A stretch of DNA of 64,000 bases, from the NCBI GenBank assembly GCA_003116995.1, contig BDSL01000004.1:372001-436000 (forward strand), in the 5' to 3' direction. Source of the DNA: Yamagishiella unicocca. Lineage: Eukaryota > Chlorophyta > Chlorophyceae > Chlamydomonadales > Volvocaceae. Shown here piece by piece: positions 45,500 to 56,168 of this stretch (positions within the stretch are counted from its first letter, which is position 1; each line of letters opens with the position of its first letter). Both the position numbers and the translations under genes were made by a program. The notes below the pieces were generated by a model. That model saw only the letters and a program-made list of their open reading frames with translations, made no database searches and had not been told where the DNA came from.

Positions 45500-46028
45500 T
45501 ATCATATGCATGCTGGGGTATTAGTATAAGATGAAAGGACAGCGTGTATAGGCTATTATGCGTCGCCCACATATCCTATAGCTACTGCACCGCCGCACAT
45601 CTGCGCCACCTCACACACGTATGCTCGCCTGTCCTAGGTACCAAGCGAGATAGAAGAAGGCATGTCCATACCCACCCATATCGCCCTGACCTTACCGTAT
45701 TGGCGACCCTGCCGGCCCGCCGCTCAGATCCGCCCTGCGTCTTGCTGTCGCTTCTCCTGCCCAATGAGCCTACGTCTTGACTTTCAAACTAAGGTTCGGC
45801 TGCAAGGTGCGCAGCGCAGGTCCCAGTACGAGCATGCATCTACCGTGCGTGTTGCCGTGTGTACTGCGAAGGGTGTCAGTAAGAGTTGATGAAACGCGAG
45901 GCGTGTGCACCTATCTGCTTTCGTTGTCCTTGGGACTCCCCACTAACTCAGGTGAAGCATAATATTGATTGCGTCGGTGCAACCCCTGGAACACGTCACA
46001 TGTCACGGAAGTAGTGTCGCAGCTTCAC

Positions 46029-46033
46029 TTACA
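46029..46033 (-). terminator. Candidate poly(A) signal TGTAA of SYP81
   Basis: On the minus strand it lies about 265 bases after the stop codon. Confidence 0.45.
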
Positions 46034-46296
46034 CAGCATCTCCTCACAGTCGTTGCCACTGCCAGTGACTGTGCTAACCGTCCACTCGCCTACCTTGCCA
46101 CATGACACTTAACTACTTATTACACATCCAGCCCAGTCGGAGCTCATGACACTCGTATCATTGGTCCATGCACTGTCCCAGCTGCCATCTATCGCACGTC
46201 CCTGCCCACGCCCTCACCGCTCCACACCTATATGTACAAACGCTTGACGCTGCAACATCCACACAGAACCCAACCCGTAGCTTAAACTCGCTTAGC

Positions 46297-48294
46297 TCAG
46301 CTATTAAACCAGTCGAAGAACAGCAGACACAGCGTCGCCACGAGCAGCAACACAATAATGTAGCGGCTCGTGGAGCGGTTGACAGCAACCGTCTTGGTAA
46401 GGGACTCGTTGCCGGCCGTGATGTTGTGCGTTGCGTCTACCGCCGCCATGTAGATTGACTCGATCGTCTCTGCCTGCGCTAGCACGGCCGCGCTAAACAT
46501 TTGGTTGAGCGCTGCCACGTCACGCACCGCCTGCTCAACGGACAGCGCTGCGCCGCGGGTAGCGGTCAGTCGCTCCTGCGAGGGGCAAGAGAGGGGAAGT
46601 GGAAGCAAGAGGGTAAGGGTAACGTTGATAATACTCTCCAGGCGCCCCACCCAGACGTCTGCGTGTCCTTAGGGCCTGTACAGGGCATGCCAGCTGCACT
46701 ACTCCATCCTCCAGCCTTTGCCCGGAAGAGAAGCCCACCGCATACAGTTACGGTGGGGCAGTTACGCGCATACAAATGTTACGGTTGCGCGGCGTCAAAC
46801 CATTCCATGAACTGCCATGTCACTGCCATGCCGCACAACATGCGCGATCTATCTTTACGCCAAGCAATCGTGACCGCGTCGTTGCGACGCACGGCGCACG
46901 CACCAGCAGGGCCTTGTTCTCCACCTCCATGTCCTGCATTTGAACCGGCCATGCGGATGCGCCGCCTCCGCCAGCGCCGCCGGCATCCGACCGGCCCTCG
47001 GTGCCGTGCTCGTGCCCCTTGCGACCTAATACGTGCACGCCCTCCACGTGCGGCCAGCCGTTGCGTGCCCCTGCCGCGCTGTCTGCGCTGACCTTCCTGC
47101 TTCCATTCTGCAAGTGGGTCGAACAGCCGGGAACATGGTGATCATGCCGGAACTGAGCTAAGGACGAATGGGTGTATCCCTTCCACCTGGGAAAATGCAA
47201 GAGACTCCCCATGAGAAGGAAGAAATCTACGGCTCACGTCAACAGGGCCCCGCCTGCCGTGCTGAAACAGTGGTAGGTCCATCTGCAATTGGGCCCAACG
47301 GCACGCATGCCAGCTGACTCACACTCTTCGCAGCCCGGCTACCAGCCGCCCTCGCTGCGGCTGAGGCCCCGGCTACAGACGAAGCTCCTGCCGCTGCCGA
47401 AGCACCGGGAGCCCGCTGGTCCACCAGGGCCTGGTATCTAGCAGCCCGCAGCCTGTCAAAGCACATGGTAGCTCGATGCAGCCGCTCAGCGAGGATCAGC
47501 ACCTGCGGCGAACCCCAGGTGTGCCCATGATTAGTTCAAGGCCTATTCAAGGCAGCGACAGAGCGGAGGGAGCCTGCCCCCGGGCACGCATTGATGTACC
47601 AGTTAGCGTAGCGCTTTGCGCAGTGTGGGCAACATGCAAACGTACCACGCCATGCATGTGGGCCGCCGTCTGCGGGTTTACGCGGTCGCTGCCACTCCCT
47701 TGAGCCGATAAGGCAGCCTGCTTGAGACGATCTATGTAGCCTCCTATCCGACCGATGAAGGCGGCTACCTGCGCCTCGTTGGCGTCCTTCGAAGGGTCGG
47801 CCACTGCGAGAGCACCTGCACAGTGCGCAACGAGATAATGCATGTGTTTCTGATTATACCTCCTACCCGCGTGGGTTAAGTTTTATGAATGAGGCGCGGG
47901 CCTCACCTGCTTCTCTTGCGTATCCTTGCTGCATGCTGCGGATGCTGTCCCATAACGTCCCTATGCTGTCCTCCTGCGGCCCACGCCGGCACGCCACAAG
48001 TTTAGATGACTCCTGAAGGCGAATATACACGTGTATAATCCGAAGGACTTACGACGCCTTTAGCTGCGACTGCAAAACTGCCCTTGGGGGCGGACGATCG
48101 ACGCCCAAGGATGACTGCCTCTCGCAGCTGACGAGCTTGCTCCTGGTGTTCATATTTGGCAGATCAGTTGCATATCGTGTTACTGCCACAAAGCGATCCA
48201 AATTTGGAGTGCGACAGCATGGACTCACTGGCGGTAACGATGTGGTGACTAGGAAGCGCTCTGCCGCAGCGATTAAATCCTTTGTGCGATCCAT
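46297..48294 (-). CDS. SYP81: ER Qa-SNARE, syntaxin-18/Ufe1/SYP81 family
   Basis: This is the tail-anchored Qa-SNARE of the endoplasmic reticulum, which receives Golgi-to-ER vesicles with the Dsl1/NRZ tether. Seven exons join in phase: 48294-48184, 48127-48053, 48012-47907, 47815-47646, 47502-47323, 46933-46904, 46575-46297. The product is 316 residues; Arabidopsis SYP81 is about 310. Family features in order: MDRTKDL start; RRSSAPKGSFAVAAKGV, equivalent to the RSPRPKG-type motif; AAFIGRIGGYIDRLK and HMHGVVLILAERLH in the Habc-like region; and DRLRAARYQALVDQR. The SNARE motif includes QMFSAAVLAQAETIESIY and ATHNITAGNESL. A C-terminal hydrophobic anchor ends LFFDWFNS, like the FLDWYDS/FLDWYN ending of the family. 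A small extra exon between 47323 and 46933 is possible but not needed. The gene lies just downstream of the LUMINIDEPENDENS-like gene on the same strand, 253 bp apart. Confidence 0.93.
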
Positions 48295-48467
48295 GGTGCT
48301 GTCTTCTAGCTACGCTTCGAACGTCATAAGTGAAAAACGGCAATCATACCAAGGACCTTTACTTTTTCCTCAGCACAAAGCTCGTCACGTAGAGACAAAC
48401 TTAAGCGACTAAGCAATAGATAAAATGGAGCATGCATTCTTCCGGTGTTCTTCCTGTACGAAAAATG

Positions 48468-48472
48468 TTACA
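48468..48472 (-). terminator. Candidate poly(A) signal TGTAA of the LUMINIDEPENDENS-like gene
   Basis: It lies 76 bases after the stop codon at 48548, in the 253-bp gap before SYP81 starts. Confidence 0.6.
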
Positions 48473-48547
48473 CCGTACGCCATACTCGATTCATGACTGC
48501 ATGTCACGGCCTGCCGTCCAACTTCCACCTCCTGCACTCTTGCTCCT

Positions 48548-51500
48548 TCAACGTCTCCCGCCATAATCCCACGGCTGCTGGTAAGCCTCCTGTCGCCATG
48601 GTGCTGAGGACTGCTGTTGCTGCTGCTGTTCTTGCTGCTGGTACGGTGCATGGCCACCGCCGCCATACGCCGGGCCACCATATCCGCCAGCCCCTCCGCT
48701 ATCACCAACACCCCCAGGCTCGTAATGTCGCGTGTTCTGGCTGCTCTGCGGTACTGACTGGCCATGCCCATGGCGCGGCTGCGGCTCATAGTGCTGCTGG
48801 TACTGCGGCTGCTCCTGTTGGTGATACGCTGGCTGCTGATGCTGGCTATTGCCACCGTGCTGCTGATGCTGGTACTGTGACTGCTTGACATGTGGCTGCG
48901 AAGAGTTGTTGCCACCTGCACGGCTGTAAGGAACATTCCTGTCCGAATACGATGGTGCTAAAGGCTGCGGCATAGGGTGGCCGTTGGCATACCCGTACTC
49001 GAATGGCTGCTGCTGTCCCCCTTGCCCCCCTGCTGCGCCTCCAGCCGGCCGGCTGCCCACATTGTCGTACACCTGTCGCTGTTGATGCTGATCCTGGTCA
49101 TATACTGGCTGCCGCTGCGGCAGGTGCTGCTGCGGCAACAGGAGCGCAGTTGGCGGTTGCAAATGCTGCGGTTGCAGGTGCTGCTGCGGCAGCGGTTGCA
49201 GATGCTGCTGCTGCGGTTGGAGCAGCGGCGGCGGCGGCAGCGTCAACAACGGAAGCGGCATTGCGGATGAAGCTTGGCCCATCTGGGGCATGACAGTCAA
49301 GGCCATCACAACCTGCGGTTGCGAAAGGAATTGCTGCTGCACCGTATGCTCGGGCTGCAGAAGCTGGAGTGGTTGTTGCAACTGCGGCACTTGCAACGAC
49401 TGCGGCGCCTTGTGGTGCTGGTGCTGCGCTTTGGCGGCAACTGTATCTTGTAACCTGGTGTCGCCTGATGCTGGTGGCATCGCCACCTGGCTTCGTCCTG
49501 ACGCTTTAGCTCCTGCCGCCGGTGTGCTGCGCGGCATGTCCTGCGCCATGCCGGGCTGCTGCTGCAGCGCCTGTGATTGTGACTTCTGCTGCGCAGGCCC
49601 CTGTTGCATCGGCTGCTGCGCCTGGTGCTGCTGCGGGGACTGCTGCCGCGTCTGGTGCACTTGCTGTGCCGTCAGTTGCGGCTGCTGCAGATGCTGGCGG
49701 GACATCACTGGAGTCGGCGCCGCCGGTATGGCGTATTGCGGCGGCAGCAGGTGCGGCTCCAGCTCCAGGTACTTATGAAGCAAGGCAGGCGGCAGGACGT
49801 ACTCTGCGCGAGACGGACAAGATTAGTGCAAGCAAGAGTTTTATTTCGAAGCTCTGCAGGCTCTCAAACAGTCGACGAAAAGGGCAAGAGTGCACGAAAA
49901 TCCACCAACCAAACAGGGTGGAGTTCACTATAGCACACGGGCATTTCGCTCGCGTTACGTGCAAGGCCCTCGAGACCGGGCGTCAGCCGGTGAAATGCAT
50001 GTATGCATCTGCGCCCGCCGCTGCGCCGCCTCCTCACCCGGCAGCCGCACGCCCGCCTCCCACAAGATCAGGTTTTGGCGCCACCAGTCCAAGGGGCCGT
50101 CCTCCGCGTCCAGGGAGGGGTGCCAGGGGAAGGACCGCGGGGCCGCCGACATCCCCTGCGTGTGCTGCTGGCCGGTGGGCTCCGCAGGGCTCTCCGGCAC
50201 GAGCTCCTTGCTGGGGTAAGAAACCTGGGGGGTGCAAAGGTTGCGCACATGGCAAAAGCAACGGTGACTCGTCGCACGGGGTGGGTGAGGGACTTCCCCC
50301 TGAGAGACATGCTTCGTTGCTCATCCGCCCCTCGATCATACACCAGTGCACGTTCAACAACAACGACCCGACGGAACTACACACAGCACATGGCCGCGCG
50401 CCTCGTTTTACGGGGCCCTGCCTGCCCGTCCTGGCCCAACCCATCCCCCGCACCTTCGTAACGCTGCTGCCTGGCCCAACCCGGCCCCCGGTCCTCTCGC
50501 CACCCTCCGCACCTTCGTAACCTGCTGCCTGGCGTGCGCGCGCTCGAGTCCCTCCACCGATTCCTGGCCTGCGCCGTCCAAACCCGAGGGCCGCAACGAA
50601 GACTGTCACAAGGATAGCCAACACACCAACCAAGGCGCTCATCTCGCGGCTCCGCCAAGGTAGACGGCTAACCAAGTGACGCCAAGGAACGGCCTGTCTT
50701 TCGGGTTCCACGTTGGATCGCATGTACGGAGCAATAAGCTTCTCCTGTCATCGGATACGGCACCTCAGCCGTGAGCCCGCCAGCCATCAGCCCGCGGCGA
50801 CATCCCCGCTTGGATCCACCGGCACATGGCCCCCTGACCCCCTCATGCAATCTCACCTGTTCCAACAGGCGTGTGGTCTTCCGGCAACAGCAACTCTGGC
50901 GGCGCTCCGACCCATGGGACGTTTTCCCGCATGGCCAGCATCGCCTGCCACACGTCCTCCGGATGCCGCTGCCTCGATTCGTCCGCCAGGCGCCGCGCGC
51001 GGGCCTGCGGGGCCGGCGTGAAGTGAGAGCCGCAGCCGACGCAGCAGAGTGCTGGCGCAGCGCCAACCCACGCATGCATACCCCTTCTGATTCCTCCCGT
51101 TTAGGCACATAGGCCCAGGCTGTAGCACTGGGGCAACAGAGGGCGGCACTCTTACCGCGCAACCCACGTGCCCACGCGCTGTACTCGAGCAACCTGCAGG
51201 GCCCCTAGCTGTCGTCTACTGGTAACGCCAACGGTACGAGGTACGAAGCCCTCCTCACCGCCTGGTACGACTTGAGGCGCTCCAGGTAGCGCTGCTCCGC
51301 CGCCACCACCTCCGCCTGCCTCCGCGCCTCCGCCTGCACCGCCACTAGCGCCGCCGCCTGGCGCCTGCGCACCGCGGAATACGCGACAGCCAGCACGCGG
51401 AGGAGTGTCAGGTTGCACACAAGCGCAATTCGAGCCGGCACACGGGTATCGGCACACGGGTACACAACGCAGCTCCGAAACCAGAGGTGTAGAGCGCACA

Positions 51501-54500
51501 GATGACCCGTCGGGCTCGACTCCAACCTGGATTGATTCCTAGCCGCTGGGCCCGATACGCCTCCATCAGCCCGCGCCTCCATCCCCGTCCCTGTCTCTCC
51601 TCTCGGTTGGGGACCCCCCGCTGCTGGTATCATGCACTTACTGCGCTGAGCGCTCAGCCCGTAGATGCGCCACCGCCTCGGCGTCAACCTCTGCTTCCAT
51701 AGCTGCGATGGGGACCGCATGCACCCGGGCCGCGGCAGCGGCAGCTCCAGGGGGGGCCGACGTAGCCGGATGCAAGTCTGCAGCCGCGGGAGCGGCGGCC
51801 GCCCCGGCATCGGCATCCCAGGCTCCGAAGCTGCCAGCTGGCGCTGCTGCAGGCGCCGCAGAGCCACCGGTGGCTGGCGTGGCCGTTGCTCGCGCCGGCC
51901 TGGCCAGCTGGCTACGCCGTACGGAACCATCCCCAAAGCGGCTCCTGAACCCAGCCACAACGTCGGTATCCACCGGCCCTGCACGGCAAAGGAACACTCG
52001 TCATGGCTTGCATGGCGCACTCCGCCAGTCGCGACATCCTTTCCCTTGTCCTACTTGTATCAATGCGTCTTCAAAGGGCCCCCACCCTTCAACGACAAAC
52101 CAATCCTGCTCCCCGACCCGTCCAACACCACCGTTTCCCTCCCCACCTTTCTCGCCCAGCTTGGCTGTCATGTCCACCGACAGCTTCGTAGCGTCCGCCG
52201 CCGCCGCAGGCGTCAGGGCCGCCCGCCTCACGCCACCCAGTGCGCCACCGCTGGCGCCCTCCCCGGGCCCCGCCGCGTCCTGCACTCGGGGCCGCGGCGC
52301 TCCGCGGGCGTCGCCCTGGGACCGTTGCGCCTGCATCCCCCTCTTGCGGATGCCCTCCTGCGCGGCCGCCGTGCCCAGCAGCCTGGAGCCCGGGGCGAGG
52401 GCGGAGGCGGCCGAGGACCCCACACCGGCAGCGGAGGAGCGGCCAGCAGCCGGCGTGTCGACCACCGCGCCAGCTCGCCTGCAGGGAGTGTGTGTTGGGG
52501 TGTCGGTGAGGCCAGCACCAGCGTACAGCACCAGCGTACAGCACCAGCGTACAGCACCAGCATACAGCACCAGCATACAGCACCAGCATACAGCACCAGC
52601 ATACAGCACCAGCATACAGCACCAGCATACAGCACCAGCATACAGCACCAGCATACAGCACCAGCATACAGCACCAGCATACAGCACCAGCATACAGCAC
52701 CAGCATACAGCACCATGTGCAGGGGGTATCGAGGAGACGCGTGGAAACGACGGACCGATGCTAGGGGCTGGGGCAGGGGTAGGGCAGGGGTAGGGCAGGG
52801 GCAGCCGGGATAGCTTGGTTGCAAGCTGGGCGCACGGAAGCGGCTGTCGATGTGTGGACGCCTCGTTGACGCTGGGCGCGTTGGGGAAGGGGAAGGAGGA
52901 GGAGGAGGCGGTGCGGGTGCAGTCCGGGCGCGCTCTCACCTGAGGATCGTGGCGGCATCCGGGTCCCTGCGCCACTCCGCCAGAACCGCGGCAGCAACAG
53001 CGCCGTACCGTCGCCGCATGCTGACGTTGGACCCCGCGTCGTCCGCCGCCGTGGCGCCGCCGCCACTGCGCTGCCCTGCGCCCCCGCCGGCCAGCGCCTC
53101 CAGCGCTGCCTCCAGCCGCGAGCCCTGACAGCAGTTGTGCCGCACAAACCACACCACACCACATCACATCAGCGCCGCGTCAGGGACCAGTCTCAGGGCT
53201 ATCTCGCAAGGGACCAGCCTCAGGGCTATCTCGCCCTACCCTCGCCCGTGCCAGTGCTGCAGCATGCCCGGTGCCCTTCACAGGTAGCCCCCAGGCCACC
53301 ACAACCCAGCGCCCCGCTTCCCACCCGCCTGCCAAACCCTCCCCACCTCCCACAAACTCCGCATCCGCTACTTCTACCACGCATTCGAACGTTGCCCCCT
53401 GGTACACATCCTGCGGTGCGATGCCCGCCTCACCGCGGCCCGCCCCCACCGATTCGTCAAACGTATCTGCCGGTTTTCCTCACCACCCCTACCTTGAGCA
53501 GGTCCCTCCGCATGGGCAGGCAGGACATGCAGTCCAGCATGAGCTTCACCATGGTGGCCTGCTGGTCCGCAAGGGCCTCCTGCAGGGGGCGCCAGGTGCC
53601 GCCAAGGGGGTGAGCACGCGACCCGGCTCGTCACTCCCACAGACCCACGCCACTCCGCTATCCACGCCACCGGCTGACGCACCGGATGTCAAAGGCAGCG
53701 GTACCTTAGGAAAGATGGCCTGCCCGCCCGCCCAACTGCGCGAGGGTACCGTGCTGCTCAGCCCCCACCTGCAGCCAGTTGTAGAGCGAGTCCAGCACCC
53801 GGGAGTTCTGCAGCAGGCGCCAGAGGACGTCCACTGCAGTGCGGCCCATGGCCTCGAGGAGCGCCCTCCGCACCCGCCAATCGGTGCGGCAGGACATCTG
53901 CTGCTGGAACACGCCCACCTGCATGTCACAAAAAGGGGTAGGCTGTATCAGAAACGAAAATGCTGGGGAGGAAGCTGCACAGGGGGAAGCCGCACAGCGG
54001 GAAGCCGCAGAGGGAAGGCTCCATAGGTTGTGGGACCTGCTGGTTGGGGACTGCCGCACCCCGGAAGACGTCCGGCTCAAGCCGCCGTTCACGGACGGGT
54101 GCAGTCCTCCTTAATGGGCAACATCAGGGACTAGGCATGACCGCCACAGCGCTGGGGCGCTCCTTTACCGAAATCCAACGGAAGACGTCGCGGGTAACAC
54201 GGCCCAACTGGAGGGCGATATACCCACGCATGCAGCCGCCAGCAGGGAAACCCAACACCCGCTCCTCGCCCCGCCACATCCTCGGACCCGCCATGCCGCA
54301 ATGACCTACCACGCTTACAGGCGAGCCGCAAATACCGCCTGTTTCTGGGATAAGAAGCGTGCTCAGCTTTGCGAGCTGCGCCCCGCGCGCCATCTCCTCC
54401 GCCTCGTCCAAGCAATAGAAGCGCTCATCAGCCTCCCAAGCTTGCAGCGAGTGCTGCTGCATGTAACTGGAGGGCGTGAGAGAGCTGCCATTGCCCCGTG

Positions 54501-55089
54501 ATGCGTCCGAGCTCCTCGATGCAGAGTTGGGGAGGGGTGGATTGCTGCGGACGTCGACGCCTTTTGGGGCCGCCGCGGGTGTTCCCTGCCCTTGCGACTT
54601 CACCCGCTTGGCAGCCAAGCCAAGGCGGTCGTTAACGGCCTTTTGGAATGCACGCAGCTCTTTGCGCACGGCCTCTTGTGGGCAGTTGGCCTGCCAAGCC
54701 AGCGCTTGTACATGCTCGCGGTCCAGCAGGTTATCAGTAACGGAGAATACATCTGGAAGCGCTGCCGCTACAGCATGTGGATCTAACACAAGCTGAAGGA
54801 CGCCTCCGCCTGCATTCTGTGCGCCAAGGGTATCCGTGCACCCCTCTGGTATCGCGCCATCCAGGCCGAAATCGAGTGCAAGTGAAGTCTGTACGCGATG
54901 CAGCGATTGAAGGCTACTTAGCTGACGCTCGAAAACGGTTAAGCTTGATACTAGAGCTCTCTGTTTGGGAGCGGAGTCCAGTTGAAGCGAGCTCAAGGTT
55001 GACACGACCTCGCGTGCGCCCGAAAGCGAGAAGGCGCCCGGCCCAGATACATGTAGTTCCTCATTCACACTGGGCTTCTCGGCAACCAT
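48548..55089 (-). CDS. LUMINIDEPENDENS-like regulator (homeodomain-like plus TFIIS N-terminal domain)
   Basis: Exons: 55089-54319, 53918-53769, 53579-53493, 53124-52940, 52478-52147, 51978-51642, 51364-51259, 51004-50857, about 50224-50038, 49803-48548; about 1185 residues. All junctions keep phase except 50857 to 50224, where a small exon or other donor is needed. The N-terminus (about 30-150) aligns with the start of plant LUMINIDEPENDENS: a leucine-rich stretch, then a divergent homeodomain (REHVQALAWQANCPQEAV, AKRVK). Exons 2-4 form a TFIIS N-terminal helical bundle (SRVLDSLYNWLQ, MVKLMLDCMSCLPM, AVAAAVLAEWRRD). ENVPWVGAPPELLLPED and DGPLDWWRQNLILWEAG follow, then a 417-residue Gln/Pro/Tyr-rich tail. 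In Arabidopsis, LD acts in the nucleus with FLD and SDG26 to repress transcription at FLC; a role in transcription elongation or termination here is inference. Confidence 0.85.
52513..52715. repeat. 13-bp minisatellite (ACAGCACCAGCAT) in an intron of the LUMINIDEPENDENS-like gene
   Basis: About 15 copies run head to tail between exons 52478-52147 and 53124-52940. The first three units read GCGT and the rest GCAT, so the array has been homogenised in blocks. Because 13 is not a multiple of 3, it keeps several frames open and produces long spurious open frames on both strands. Confidence 0.9.
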
Positions 55090-56168
55090 GGCCCTTGCAA
55101 TTGAGTTGCTCAGCCTCCGTGCTCAGCTGCTTTGGGCCCGCCGGCAAGACCCCTGCATAGGAGGTGATGCGACCTCACAACCGCTATTCGGATATAAACC
55201 CTGGATTTCCACCGAAAATTCATAAGGACATGGCACCGAATTTGCAGGTGGAAAGACGTGCCCTAGCGTCTAGGGAGCCTAGCCTTACATTTAAACGTCA
55301 TCGCACATGATGGATACAATAACTGTGCACTTATTGACTGCGGCATATACTAGCAGCGCAGACTGTAGGGGAGTTAGTGTGAGAGTGATGAGAACGGCAT
55401 AACATGGCGTGGCGGAAATCGTCTGCTGGTTGCTGCCATAAAAGGCTGAATGGCTTTCGTTCGGGCTATCTGGCAAGGAGAGGGGAAAGACGGAGAGCAG
55501 AAAGGGCTGAAAGGCACTCAACAACGGCAAGAACGGTATCGTGTGACGAGGTAGGTCATCGTCGCCATAACTCGCATCTGAGATGATCGCGTGACGCGGT
55601 TTGATAATGGCTGATAATTCACCGTTAAAAAACGTGTCTCTGCCTGCGTCTGTGTCTCTCACACACTCCTCTCACACACGCTCCTTTCACACCTATCCGT
55701 GAGACCCTCAACCCCTGTCGTCGCGGGAGTGCATACGCTCTAGTGTCCACCCTCCGTCACCTCCGACGTCGCTGCCAGGCCTGCGTACAACGAGAACATG
55801 AATAAAAGACGTGGCGACCGTGCACATTTTGCACCGGCAACAGCCACTATGCCATTGCAAGGAGCACATATTTCCAGGTTACGCCACCCAGGCGAATATG
55901 TGCCTTCATTATACACCGAATCCTAATCCAGAACTGCACAGCTGACATCTGGATGGCCACGCTCTGTTCCCAGCACTGCTCAAATGCTGGCTCACGTCAT
56001 CCCAATCTCCACCTTCTCCACAACCCTCATAATCCGACGCTGTCAATGCCGCCAACCATTCACCTCGCACCAGTTCTCCTTGCCCACCAGCAGGCATGCA
56101 TGCAGGCTGAGGCTCCTGGCCGACATGAATCCGGCCTTCCGGGAGGCCACAGCCCGGTGCACCCACAG
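55090..56168. other. Intergenic region upstream of the LUMINIDEPENDENS-like gene
   Basis: The region holds the 3' UTR of the transporter and the promoter of the LUMINIDEPENDENS-like gene, both on the minus strand. A minus-strand TGTAA at 55289-55285 is about 880 bases past the transporter stop, far for this role. No coding frame is supported. Confidence 0.55.

Larger units (their letters stand above)
45071..46296. other. Convergent intergenic region between kinase B and SYP81
   Basis: The region holds the 3' UTRs of both genes. Candidate TGTAA signals lie at 45495-45499 (plus) and 46033-46029 (minus). No coding frame is supported. Confidence 0.6.

Noticed and set aside
51665..52813. Overlapping plus-strand frames of about 360-380 residues with repeated YSTSIQHQHTAPA
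   Set aside because: The repeat comes from the 13-bp minisatellite in an intron. The minus strand has TFIIS-N exons in phase on both sides.
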